Assembly (NCBI GenBank): GCA_012064385.1
Contig: QRDG01000351.1
Location: 750,928 to 814,927, forward strand
Source of the DNA: Puccinellia tenuiflora
Lineage: Eukaryota; Streptophyta; Magnoliopsida; Poales; Poaceae
Direction: 5' to 3'
Length of the DNA: 64,000 nt
Under the pieces are notes generated by a model. That model did not search any database. It was not told where the DNA came from and saw nothing but the letters and a program-made list of their open reading frames with translations. Both the position numbers and the translations under genes were made by a program. This document shows, in pieces, positions 12,501 to 24,154 of this stretch (its first letter is position 1; the number at the start of each line of letters is the position of its first letter).

Positions 12501-13343
12501 AACGAGCCCTCGAGGATCGGGAGGAAAACGGTGTAGACCGCGGATTGCTCGGCTCCGGCGCCGGAGCCGTCGGCGGCCTCGACGATCAGGAACTGCGTCT
12601 CGACGGGGATGTCGCGGCCCGACGAGCCCATCCTCTGCGTCATCCACCACATCTTGAACCGGAACGTGCACATGAATCGCAGGTCCCTGCAACACCAGCA
12701 TGCCATGGCTTACAATTTTTTTTTTCAGTTCATTCTTTATGAATTGCAGGAGGTCCCAACGATTAAAGAATTTATTTTGCCAGCAAAGTGTTCATCAATT
12801 ATTTTTGTTTTGGCAGCGAAGTGTTCATAGTTGCAGGAGGTCCCAACGATTAAGAACTGCAATGTTATGGTGTATCGAGTTAAAGATTTCCTCCCATTAA
12901 CAAACACAGTCACCAACTATACCAACAAAAGTTACCGCACATTCTGAAGTTTTACGTTCCAGAAACTACTATTCCTAGTGTTTGCCAAGAGTGCAGAGAA
13001 GACAAGATTGCAAACTGCGCAGTGGCCAGCCAGTCATACCACCTATGCACATGGTTATGGCACACGACAGAAACAGAAAACAGAGCACCACGGACAAAAC
13101 AACAAAAACAAAAGCTCAAGAAGAATATCTCTGCTCTGCCCTGCCTCACCTGAGCTTCCCGACGGGGAAGACGCTGCGGCTGCCGGCGGGGGCGGACCGG
13201 ACGCCGAGGAACGCGCCGTCCAGCATGCCGCCCCCGGCCGCCGGCGTCACGAGCACATTGTCGCGCACCTCCGTCAGCACCGTGGCGCCCAGCGCCGCCA
13301 GGGTGCCGTCCTCCCGCACCTCGATCCCGGCTCCCACCGTCAT
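9498..13343 (-). CDS. Raffinose synthase/seed imbibition family protein (alkaline alpha-galactosidase type), 13 exons, 752 aa
   Basis: This is a glycoside hydrolase family 36-type enzyme acting on alpha-galactosides (raffinose family oligosaccharides, galactinol). Exons on the minus strand are 13150-13343, 12445-12686, 12241-12331, 12061-12109, 11881-11972, 11676-11783, 11432-11566, 10923-11333, 10685-10826, 10523-10590, 10294-10428, 9973-10190 and 9498-9871. All junctions are GT-AG and the total is 2259 nt with phase kept throughout. It begins MTVGAGIEVREDG, the usual family start. VIIDDGWQSV, KVDVQNILE (candidate nucleophile D389) and RASDDFWP (candidate acid/base, about D452-453) are present. 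About 750 aa and that start favour the SIP/alkaline alpha-galactosidase branch over true raffinose or stachyose synthases, which are usually longer. There is no signal peptide, consistent with a cytosolic protein. It appears intact. Family is very confident; exact substrate is inference. Confidence 0.95.
12742..12870. repeat. Short direct duplication inside intron 1
   Basis: TTGCAGGAGGTCCCAACGAT occurs twice, about 90 bp apart. Between the copies, AAGTGTTCAT also occurs twice. This looks like a local tandem duplication with no clear function. Confidence 0.6.
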
Positions 13344-13489
13344 CTTCCACCCCACACCACAAATCCTCCGATCAAACTGAACGAATGCCGGAGGAAAGCC
13401 CGGGGATTTGCGGCGCCGCGGCTGTGATGTTGACACAGCCGAGCCGAGGGGTGCGTGCTGGTGCTCCTCGCCCGCCCGTGTGTCGCTCG

Positions 13490-13496
13490 TTTTATA
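13490..13496 (-). promoter_or_regulatory. TATA box of the alpha-galactosidase gene
   Basis: TATAAAA on the minus strand lies about 147 bp upstream of the ATG at 13343, in a GC-rich promoter-like region. Position and sequence fit a plant TATA element; no transcript evidence is available. Confidence 0.55.
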
Positions 13497-13499
13497 GCC

Positions 13500-15440
13500 C
13501 TTTTGGGGTGGGGAGTTTTGCGGTTCGGCCCCCGGAGTAGGGACGATGTGTCAGACGAAAGTGTTGGCGCTGCCTCGTCCGGCCGGCGTCATCGTCGTGG
13601 CACGGATAAGAACTCCGGCCGGCGGCGACGCATCGCGCGCGTCCCGATCGAGTCCGGATCACCACCACAGTTCCGTCCATGCGTTCGATGGGAATATCGA
13701 AATGTGAGAGCTGGGTAACCTTTTTTTGGGGTCGAAACGTGCGATAGGGTTTGGTTGGCGTGCATATTTTCTCGCTGTGCTTATCGTATTTTTCTGGGAT
13801 TTTTTCCAGACTGTGTGAATCGGGACTTCACGTGAGATCCGAGTACTCGACTGCCCGGGCCCAGGAGACCGTGTGTGGGCGGGTACATGTTCCCGTGAGC
13901 AAGAGGAGTGTGATGCGGGCGCCGCATCTTTGCAGCTGCTGATGCTGATGGGTGGGGCCTAACCGACCGCAAACGCAGAGGTTTGTTCCTTCCCAGAGCA
14001 CGCGCCAATCCGGAGAAGTGCCGCTCTGCAACTCGACTGCAAGGCAGCGGAAACAAACAAAGATGTGTGGCATGTGGCATGTGGCATGTGCTGTAATATG
14101 GTTTGAGTGGATGTTATATTTCCTATAAAATCTAGAATAAAGCATTTCTTAGAAAAAAAATCTTTGGGATGCAATCCTACAAATCAACAAACCACCATAG
14201 GATTTTCTTTCTAAAAACTTGAGTCCTCCGAAATTCATGTGCAAATATTTTTGAACCAAAGAGGCCCTAAGTGTATCATGCCACAACTATAAACAATGAA
14301 ACTAATGTAAGACACAATCAAGAATCAAATACTACGATGTTGGAAAGTTAGGAAAACACGTCAATATGAACCAAATATGAGTCACATGTTAGTGTTACTT
14401 TTTTTAGATGAAAGGACGAAGCCCGACGTTAAATTAATAACGCTAAATGGCGAAAGATACATGAGTGCTTAACTGAATTACATCAAACCACATAAAAATC
14501 TAGAGAACCTAGAACCAAGACACTGAAAGTAAACCGGGTCAACCGGGAGCACAAACGGAGTACAAGACTAACGCCTAAGAAGAGCTACGCCGATGAGGAC
14601 ATGAAAGTCGTCTCACCTTTAGTATTTGTCGCCGGATTAGATCCCTGCCCTTGGTCAAACACAATAAGACATCTTTGGCTGGTCGGAGCTCACCCTAGAG
14701 CTCGAACCAACGCACCAAAAAAGGATGAACACCGTCGAGACAATCACACCACCATCGCATACATCGCCATCAGAAAGTTTCACCCCCCCACTACGAAAGC
14801 ATCATCGTTGAGAGAGAGATGGACAATGGGCTCTAAGATGACGCCTTCAGGAAGGGCGTGGCGCCGAAGTAACACCGCGGCCCGGTCCAAGGGGATAAAT
14901 GGTTTTCACCCAGAGCATCGGGAGGGATAGGGATGGAACCACACCAATGTCTTTCAGGAAGAAAATATTAACGCACACATGCATCGTCTTCGTTGGCCCC
15001 GGACACGACAGACAAGTTTTCACCCTGGCAAAAAGAAATATGTATCCGAACCTGAGTGTGGCTAGCCACCATACGACTGCTAGACCACTACTTGTTTCTT
15101 CCGTTTAAGTTGTTAGGATTCCCATAAGGAAAGGATGTAGTCCAGTAGCAAGATTTTCCTCAGTTAAAAATCAAGATTTATTGAATCAGTAGAATCTATC
15201 ATGACGTTGATCTAGCATCAACACCTGCGCATAATAACCGAAAACAGCTTGTACCCAACATTTAAGGTAGGTTGTCAAGCATGTTGTCTTGCTAGTTATA
15301 AGTATTAAATATATAGTGTGGTATGAATTGATAAATGGGAGTAAATAAGCAAAGTGTCCACTAGGTAAATGATAATAATTCAAGTGGAGGAACGGTGTAA
15401 ACAATATTAAAACATCGATCGGGGCCCGAGGCAGCTTATG
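13500..15440. other. Intergenic region with degenerate repeats
   Basis: 13500-13950 is the GC-rich upstream region of the galactosidase gene. At about 14090-14270 an AT-rich stretch ends TTGAACCAAAGAGGCCCTA, which resembles the right end of a common grass MITE, but no matching left end is visible. At 14396-14460, TTTTTTT AGATGAAAGGACGAAGCCC looks like a reverse-oriented LINE 3' end. Beyond that, no gene is recognised. Confidence 0.35.
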
Positions 15441-15499
15441 AGAACATTGTATTGATTAGAAAGGGAGATAAACTCACCATCTAGCTACTGTTATGAAAT

Positions 15500-18044
15500 G
15501 ATGTCCTTGTTTTCAGCAATGGACCTATTCATTTATTTGAACACTGGAGTTGATTTTTGAAAATGGAAGGAAAAGACTCGCTACATGTTAGAGATTATGG
15601 ACCTTCACATTGCACTATTCGAAGAGGCTCCTAGAGGTTCTATTGAGAATTTTGTCGAGGAGAAGGAAAAGTATGAGCTTAAAGCCGCTGAGTGGGAGTA
15701 GTCAAATAATGTTTCACTCATTATACTGAAGCATGTCACCTCCTCTGAGATAAAAAAAAAAATTCCCGACTCAGTATATGCCAAAGAGTATTTGTCCTCT
15801 ATTGAGAAATATTTTACAGATGTATTACCCGTTGAAAACGGGCATTAAATGGGTTTTGCTATGAGGACAATATAGAATAAAGAATTAGTACTCATCTTTT
15901 TGTTTGTGATGCAGTCGGTTAAGGTCTTACCATGTGATGAGAATATTTATGTCCTCGATGGATGAGTTGTTTGTGCCATGTCACTCTTAAATATAAGTGA
16001 ATAATGAGACCTCATCGAAATTATGGTTATGTTTACCACATTTCGAGGGGTGGAATGGAATATCTCATTGAATATGGGAAATAGTGAATGTTTTAGTTTC
16101 TCCGAGTAGGGTGGAACAACCGAGAAGTCTTACTTTGGAGAATTAATGATTATAGTGATGAAAAATCACATTGAATGTTCTGACTCCTTTTATCAAGTTA
16201 TTGTGGATTTATTCCCTTATGAGTATTATGAAGCACACATGAAAGTTTAAGTGACAAGCTTGCTAATCTAATGTTTATTTTGATGTGGCTCATGGTTATA
16301 TTTCTGACCAACATTGTTTATAATCACGTGTCACACTTCACTCAAGTGGCAAGTTTTGCCAGTATCATGTGGCTCATGGTTATAATTCTGACCAACGTCG
16401 TTTTATGATTATGTGTCGCAGCTCACGAAGTTCTTTTCCATCTTCTGCCCAACGGTGTTGTGGTTTTGAACTGAAGTGATTGTTAACAAGATTTTGGATG
16501 TATTTTCCATCTTCTAAGTAAAGTGATCATGAGGGAACCTGGAGCGTATGAACATGAATCTTAAGGAGAACTCCATTAGATCTTTGTTCATATGCACGAG
16601 GTAAGTTGAGAAGAAGTACCTAACGCAACACTTAGTGTTGATAATCAACAATTTCCTTGTGATTGCAAATGTATGTTGATAATCATCTTAGAGGCTTCTG
16701 GCTCTAATGATGTATAGGACTCAGTAGAGTTTCCTCAGTTATTTGTCATGACGCTTGTGTTATTATTATGACATGTTGTTGTGTTGACTAAGTTAAGAAT
16801 GTATGTATGACTCAACCGTAAAGTTTTGACATACAGTTGAAGTTAACATAAGGTATGTTGCCTAAAGAATTTCAATTGTGAAATCAGACGAGCGTTATGA
16901 CACTCATACCATAAGATGAGGGGGAGTAAATTTATTACCTTGTGAAGATGGAATATTTTCGGTTAGCCAAGAAATTTATATCTTCTACTTATGACATGAA
17001 TGATCTTGGTGATATCTCATACTTTGCTTGTATTGAGTCTTGCCAAGATATAGGTCCAAAAGGAGTATAAGTTCTATTATGACGACATACGTCGATATAG
17101 TACGAAAGAGAATATTATGCACTAGTACTCTGTCATACCTGCTAATAAAGTTAAGGGCAATAAAAGTGGACATAGTGTCCAAGGAACCATAATGAGCTGA
17201 TCAGATAATGTCGGTTCCGTATGTTTCGGCTGTCAGAAGCAATATAAGTATTAAAGTATGAACGCACCCTAATTTTGATCGAGATAATTGGAAAATATAT
17301 AAGAAAAGTACAGAAGTGGACCACTGGAAAGGCCGCCAAAAGTCTTGCAGATATGCAAGGCAATAAAGTTTACATGCTCACTAAGAAGTTTGGTAACCTC
17401 GACATCGTGGGTTATTCAGACATTGTTCTTGCGAGATGTGTGGATATTAAAGTTTCCACGGTAAGTTACATCCACACCCTCGCATATGGAGCTATATCGT
17501 GGAAATGCTCCATAATGACTTTAATGGCATCAATAATGATGTAATTTATCACGTGGCATGTTAAGAGGCTAAAGAGCAGGTTGTATGCCAGCAAGTTTTA
17601 TTCCCGAAATTATGGTGGTAGATAGTATTTCTAAACCACCTACTGCAATATGAAACCGCAGTTTTCTATGCGAGTAACAACAAGTAAAATGGCGTTGCCA
17701 AAACCATTGACAATATGTATCGTGTTGTGAAAGATAGAATCCAGAATCAAGCTTATGATATTAAGCATATAAATAAGATTTATATGTTTTACGGATCCGT
17801 TCTGAAAGCTTACTACCCAATTATAAGATTATGTTGCCGGTATGGGTAGCCTTTTGATTCTTGAAATAAGGACCGTACAATAATCCAACTCCCATAAAGT
17901 TTATGTTTTCCATTTTAAGGTAGAATGATATACTATAAGTACTCCTGTGTCATTCGATAGGTCACTGTGACACCTTACTTTGGTATGTTGTTTCTATTGC
18001 GAGTGGGCTTATGATGTTTGTTAACCTTACGATCAAGGGGAGAA
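15500..18044 (+). pseudogene. Decayed Ty1-Copia retrotransposon (gag, RT, RNase H remnants)
   Basis: Around 15560-15850 a broken frame reads like a Copia gag of the UBN2 type (RYMLEIMDLHIALFEEAPRG, later SEIKKKIPDSVYAKEYLSS), with a stop after KAAEWE. Around 16950-17020 is a reverse-transcriptase remnant with YDMNDLGDISYF. At 17275-17540 is the end of RT and the RNase H start (WKAA-like WKGRQ, LDIVGYSDIVLARCVD, AYGAISWKCSIMT). Multiple stops and frameshifts show an old copy. A polypurine tract (CAAGGGGAGAA) sits just before 18045, where a TGTTGGAATG LTR-like start follows. No intact 5' LTR was found. Confidence 0.75.
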
Positions 18045-18738
18045 TGTTGGAATGTGATCTCAGGTAACAAACCGAGAAAAACTAGGGGGGTTTGACCCCA
18101 CACCCTTTCACGTAGAAGCCTTGATCGGAGGCCTCTAAACCAACAATTTGGACCCAGTCCCCAGCCCCAGCAATTGGTATAAAAAGAGAATGATAGCACG
18201 TACGAAAGCTAACAAAAATAGAGACAGTGCCTATCGACCCAACTACCCGATCCTATAGTTGCGCTAAGGGGCTGGAAGACCGAAGTCTACCACAGCCACC
18301 AGGAGGGGAGTGCTGCCGACGTGGGTTACCACGCCAAATCCCTCGGATGACATCCTTGGGGTTAGAGAATAGGGGGAGATTATTGCGGCTGGTGGATCCG
18401 TCGACTGACAAGCGGGATTTACCCAGGTTCAGGCCCCCAAGGTAAAAGCCCTACGTCCTGCTTGTCTGGAATTGATGATGAGCTTTACAGATCGATTACA
18501 ATGGCCAGATCGTGAGATGCGATCTTGCTAGGGTTTCTGGTGGTGAATATGAGCATACCCTAGGTCGGCGGCCCTCCCAGTCCTTAAATAGTGGGACTGG
18601 GTCTCGGGTCCTATGCCAACTAGGTTTACATATGGGCATGCCGACCTAATATTTCTAAGTACTTCCTTCGGGGCCTCCTTCCTGGGTCTTGTACCCGATG
18701 GGCCTTCGTCTTTTCTGCACCAGGGTTTTCCACGGTGG
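18045..18738 (+). repeat. Copia 3' LTR start, then unassigned retroelement sequence
   Basis: TGTTGG at 18045 follows a polypurine tract. A TATAAAA-like box near 18179 suggests an LTR promoter. From about 18220 the sequence is GC-richer and continues, across the inserted solo LTR, into 21477. The LTR end is not defined. Confidence 0.45.
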
Positions 18739-18743
18739 CACAC

Positions 18744-21471
18744 TGAAAGTGCATGGTTGATCCCATGCATGGTTTTGGTAATTAATGACAATCTCTATGG
18801 ACTAATATTTGCATTGAGCTCTATGTGTAGGTTGTCCTTTAGCTTATGTCAAGATCATTTGTTGATCAAGGCCAAGCTTGCTTGTCTCCATTGGTTGGAG
18901 TCAAGGTCAAGGTTAGAAGATCATTTGTTGATCAAGGCCAAGCTTGTCTCCATGCATTGAGCTCTATGTGTAGGTTGTTCTTTAGCTTGTGTCAAGATCA
19001 TTTGTTGATCAAGGCCAAGCTTGCTTGTCTCCATTGGTTGGAGTCAAGGTCAAGGTTAGAAGATCATTTGTTGATCAAGGCCAAGCTTGTCTCCATGTGT
19101 TGGAGTCAAGGTGCTTTGCTTGATCTCCATTTGTTGGAGTCAAGCTCAAGGGAAGAAAAGATTTGTGTTGATCAAGGCTAAGTGCGGGTTGATCGACACT
19201 CAAGTCCGAGTGAAGATATGCCAAAGAGTGCTTTCCCCATCTTGGTGTATGGGGGAGCGTCATGTGAATCTTCACCAAGCGAAGCGCAATGAAGAAAGGT
19301 GGTGCGTCTTGAGGAGTTGAAGATCGTCTTCATCGACCTCAAGTGGTTTAAGCGCAAGGCAAAGGTATGATCTTGCTAGGGTTTCTATTTTACCGGTCTC
19401 ATGATGTTTAGTGAGAGACCGGGTTATAGGATAGATAGCCGTACTATCAAGAGGGGCTCTCGACCGAGTTTCGTGATCGTATTGTCATTGAGAGCTCAAA
19501 CCTTTGCATCCATGCAATCATCTTTATTGGTTCTTATTGGCTTTTATCCATGTGAGAATTTAGAGCTTGTGTTTATCTCCATACCAAGCTCTAGTTCATC
19601 AAAAACGGATCTCAAGAATATCTTCTTGCGTTTTGATATCGGAGGTTTTACCGGTTTGTCTCTTCTACGAGAGGTCAAACTCTCTCCTTATGATTTCCTC
19701 CTCACATGATAGACTATGATGTATATATGCATGATCTTGTAGGGCTTGTGATTATCTTCGAAACAAGACCAAGATCATAGAAAACGGAGTCTTGATGAAA
19801 AACTTGTGCGTTTTCGGTTTTGGAGATTTTGCCGGTTCATCTATGCGGAAGGTTTCACTCTTCCAATTTTTAGCAAAATCTCCATTGCTTGGTTTCAATA
19901 TTTTTGCTTTTTGTAGGGTAGCTCTTGTCGTCCTCTTTCCAACAAAATTGGATTCACTCGATTCGGAGCTTCCACGCAAAAGTTATTCAGTTTCAGGGTT
20001 TGCTGTTTTTCTGTGTCCGGAAGTACCGGCCCCTTGACCGGTACTACCGCTGGGCACTTCCGGTGCCCAGTTCCGGAGCTTCTTCCGCTTGCGAAAAAAA
20101 GCTACTGGAACGGCTCCAGAAGTAGGCCGGAAGTAGGCCCGGTACTACCGGGCCGCCGGAAGTACCGGTGGCCTCAGCGGTACTACCGCTCGCTACTTCC
20201 GGTGTTTTGTTCCGGGGCCAGTTCCGCTTATCGAAAAGTTTCTGAACACCCGGAAATGTGCACCGGAAGTAAGGGCAGTACTACCGGGCGACCGGAAGTA
20301 CCGGGCGCCGCAGCAGTACTTCCGTCCCTGTGGGTCTTTGCAAATGACCGTTGGTGCGCTGATTCGTGTAGGGCGGTAGTACCGCCCTTTGGGCCGGTAC
20401 TACCGGTCCTGCGGGAATCTGCGCCCCAACGGCCAGATTTTTGGGCCACCTTTTTAAGTGCCCCTTCTTCCCCAACGGTCCTAAGCTTCTTGGTGAACCT
20501 TTTGCTCTCTCTCTCCTCCATTGTTGCACATCTTTGAGAGCTTGATTCCTCCACTTCCCTCCAATGATTCTTGCCCATCTTTAGGGAAACAAGAGAGGAG
20601 ATCTAGATCTACCATTCCACCAATCAAATCCTCCTCTAAGTGAGGGGAACCTAGTGGATCTAGATTTAGGGTTGCTTTGTGTTATTCCCTTGTTCTTCCT
20701 CTCAAATCCCTCCATAGCATTAGTTGCTTTGGTTAGATTTTGGAGTGAAGGACTTGACCACTTTGTGTGTTCTTGCCTCTTGCATTAGTTGCATCGGGTT
20801 GCTCTCCCTACGGTGATACGTGAGGATCGACGTTGAGAAACTTGTTACTCTTGGGTGCATTGTGTTCCCAAGAGCTTTGTGCCTCTTGTGTGCATTGTGT
20901 AGACGGTTTGGAGGTGCCGCGAAGACTTCGAATTGTGAAGCTTCCGCACGTTTGGGAGCCCCCAATTGAGTTGTGGGTGTGTGCCCCAAGGAAGTTGTAA
21001 AAGGGCTCCGGAATCCGCCCCGAAGGATTCCAATAGTGGAAGGTGAACCAATCCCTTGGGTGAGGTTCATCAGAGAATAGGGTGAGGCCTTTGTGGCATC
21101 TTGAGTAGGGCCTTTTGTGGCGAGCTCACACCTCTCCAACGAGATGTACTCCCTTAACAATGAGGAACTCGGGAATACATCCTCGTCTCTCGCGTGCCTC
21201 GGTTATCTCTATACCCGAGCTTTTACTTATGCACTTTACATTGTGATAGCCTTCGTGCTTGAAGTTTATATCTTGCTATCACCTTGTTGCTTGTATTGCT
21301 TAGCATAAGTTGTTGGTGCACATAGGTGAGCCTAGTAATTAGGTTGTTGGCTTGTTAATTTAAACACATAGTTTTATTCCGCAATTATCAAGCCCCTAAT
21401 TAGAAAAGTGTTAATCGCCTTTTCACCCCCCCCCCCCTCTAGGCGACATCTCGGGCATAGTTGTTCTTTCA
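18744..21471 (+). mobile_element. Solo LTR (2.7 kb) with 5-bp TSD
   Basis: It begins TGAAAGTGCATGG and ends GTTGTTCTTTCA. The 5-mer cacac flanks it on both sides (18739-18743 and 21472-21476). No internal domain is present, so this is a recombined solo LTR. It contains a cluster of CCGGTACTACCGG-type palindromes (about 20010-20420), and 18811-19096 is a tandem duplication. Long open frames in it are fortuitous. Confidence 0.88.
18811..19096. repeat. Two tandem copies of a 143-bp unit in the solo LTR
   Basis: GCATTGAGCTCTATGTGTAGG-type unit starts occur at 18811 and 18954. Each unit holds two shorter repeats of GATCATTTGTTGATCAAGG. The related LTR at 28434-30935 lacks this duplication. Confidence 0.85.
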
Positions 21472-21476
21472 CACAC

Positions 21477-22687
21477 CCAAAAGGTGTAACCATGTCAGTA
21501 GCCCCCGAGGACCTAGTAGACTTGGAGAGTCTGGTATGGACTCCTCCGCATTGTATCGTCCTGGTACGAGTCGTGCATTTAGCGATTCATTCGTATCCGT
21601 GTTTCAGGACGCTTAGTGGTGGATCTCGCACAATAAGCCTGATACTCTCGACGGATCGGGACAAGTTAAGTGCTCTTGGGCACAAGCATTATTAGCGTAC
21701 ATCAAAATCAAGTCCCCAGGCTCGAGCTTGGAGGCTAGTACCTTCGACTCTAGCCGCTTGGGATCTTACGGAGTTGAATTCGGCCTGAAAGAGTACCCAA
21801 CGCGTCCGTCGGGATTTTCTTCACACCTACTGGTGCCGCATATCTGTCAAGCTACCACGGTTGCTGCCAGTGGGCCTGGCCCTACACGACGGATCGGTGG
21901 GTCTTACCTATGCACTACGGAGTGCAGCATCTGTGGATCAGCTGTATTTGATTCATCTCGGGTATTTTTGCTCGGGTTAGACCAAAGTCGATAACCTTTC
22001 GAGTGTTGCACAGTCGTGCTTTCATCGAGTGCGCGGTGGCGCTCCTGAGGGGAGTGTTCCCCAAAATTATGCTGAATTATTTATAACTGGGGATAATCTC
22101 AACCATTTATTTTGCCGTAAACCGAGGGATTTGTTTTGCTCCCGATGGGAGTGAAGAGATGCAAATTTGTTCAGTCTGACAGCATATGGGAGTCGATACT
22201 TTGTCGAGTAAGACCGTGTCGAAGGCAGTCTGTAACTCCTGCATCATGAATGACGTCACGCGCGTACGTTGCGCTACCGAGGCGCTCTGCCGTTTGGCCT
22301 GCCAGAAGTGACAGTACGAAACGTCACGTCGGTTTGAATGGTGGGTGCGAAATTTTCGCCACGCCATGATGATGGCCTCCTCGTTCTCGTGCGTAGTGGG
22401 CGACGCGGCTGGCGACGGTTTGCCCTCCGCACGCGCCACATGTGGGGTTGGATGTGCTCTGTTTTGCTCGATGAATATCGGACGGCACAGATCGCCTAGT
22501 CCGATGGATAAATAGGGGCGCCCCCAGCGGTGAAAAAGGCAAATCCCCATTCTCACCGCCGAAGTTCTCCTTCTCCCTTGCGCTCTGCCTCTCTACATGT
22601 AGCCACCAAAGCGTCCATGTCCACCTTCGGCATGAAGAAAATCTCCGAAAAGAAGAGGTCCTCCGGCGCCTGAAAGGATCGTATGGG
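21477..22687 (+). repeat. Unassigned LTR-retroelement remnant, right half of the element interrupted by the solo LTR
   Basis: Removing the solo LTR and one TSD joins this to 18220-18738. Near 22617 a short frame starts MSTFGMKKISEKKRSSGA and then stops, as if a gag start. I cannot name the family. Confidence 0.4.
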
Positions 22688-22688
22688 N
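22688..22688. other. Single ambiguous base (N) at a sequence junction
   Basis: The only N in the window. Sequence on the right begins abruptly in the middle of the LTR family (equivalent to about 20010 in the solo LTR), with no LTR start on the left. This suggests a collapsed or bridged gap. Confidence 0.9.
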
Positions 22689-24154
22689 TGTGTCGGAAGT
22701 ACCGGCCCTTGACCGGTACTACCGCTGGGCACTTCCGGTGCCCAGTTCCGGAGCTTCTTCCGCTTGCGAATAAAAGAATACTGGAACGGCTCCAGAAGTA
22801 GGCCGGAAGTAGGCCCGGTACTACCGGGCCGCCGGAAGTACCGGTGGCCTCAGCGGTACTACCGCTCGCTACTTCCGGTGTTTGTTCTCGGGGCCAGTTC
22901 CGCTTATCGAAAAGGTTCTGAACACCCGGAAATGTGCACTGGAAGTAAGGGCAGTACTACCGGGCGACCGGAAGTACCGGGCGCCGCAGCGGTACTTCCG
23001 GCCCTGCGGGTCTTTGCAAATGACCGTTGGTGCGCTGATTCGTGTAGGGCGGTAGTACCGCCCTTTGGGCCGGTACTACCGGTCCTGCGGGAATCTGCGC
23101 CCCAACGGCCAGATTTTTGGGCCACCTTTTTAAGTGCCCCTTCTTCCCCAACGGTGCCAAGCTTCTTGGTGAACCTTTTGCTCTCTCTCTCTCCTCCATT
23201 GTTGCACATCTTTGAGAGCTTGATTCCTCCACTTCCCTCCAATGATTCTTGCCCATCTTTAGGGAAACAAGAGAGGAGATCTAGATCTACCACTCCACCA
23301 ATCAAATTCTCCTCTAAGTGAGGGGAACCTAGTGGATCTAGATTTAGGGTTGCTTTGTGTTTTTCCCTTTGTTCTTCCTCTCAAATCCCTCCATAGCATT
23401 AGTTGCTTTGGTTGGATTTCAGAGTGAAGGACTTGACCACTTTGTGTGCTCTTGCCTTTTGCATTTGTTGCATTGGGTTGCTCTCCCTACGGTGATACGT
23501 GAAGATCGAAGTTGAGAAGCTTGTTACTCTTGGGTGCATTGTGTTCCCAAGAGCTTGTTGCCTCTTGGGTGCATCGTGTACCCTAGATGGTTGGAGGTGC
23601 CGCGAAGACTTCGAGTTGTGAAGCTTCGGCACGAGTTTGGGAGCCCCCAATTGAGTTGTGGGTGTGTGCCCCAAGAAGAGTTGTAAAGGGCTCCGAAATC
23701 CGCCCCGAAGGATTCCGATAGTGGAAGGTGAACCAATCCCTTGGGTGAGGTTAATCGGAGAATAGGGTGAGGCCTTTGTGGCATCTTGAGTAGGCCTCTT
23801 GTGGCAAGCTCACACCCCTCCAACGAGACGTACTCCCTTAACAAGGAGGAACTCGGGAATACATCCTCGTCTCCGCGTGCCTCGGTTATTTCTATACCCG
23901 AGCTTTACTTATGCAATTTACATTGTGATAGCCTTCGTGCTTGAAGTTCATATCTTGCTATCTCCTTGTTGCTTTTATTGCTTAGCTTAAGTTGTTGGTG
24001 CACATAGGTGAACCTAGCATTTTAGGTTGTTGGCTTGTTAATTTAAACACATATTTTTATTCCGCAATTATCAAGCCCCTAATTAGAAAAAGTTTTAATC
24101 GCCTATTCACCCCCCCCCCCTCTAGGCGTCATCTCGGGCATAGTTGTTCTTTCA
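22689..24154 (+). mobile_element. 5'-truncated LTR of the same family
   Basis: It is near-identical to 20010-21471 of the solo LTR, including the CCGGTACTACCGG cluster and the TTCTTTCA terminus at 24154. The missing first 1.3 kb coincides with the N at 22688. It is in plus orientation, opposite to the LTR at 28434-30935. Confidence 0.85.

Noticed and set aside
20013..20537. 174-codon open frame in the LTR
   Set aside because: It arises from repeated GGTACTACC palindromes (open on both strands) and lies in a solo LTR; no protein family.
22764..23321. 185-codon open frame
   Set aside because: Same LTR sequence as 20013-20537, hence the same fortuitous frame.
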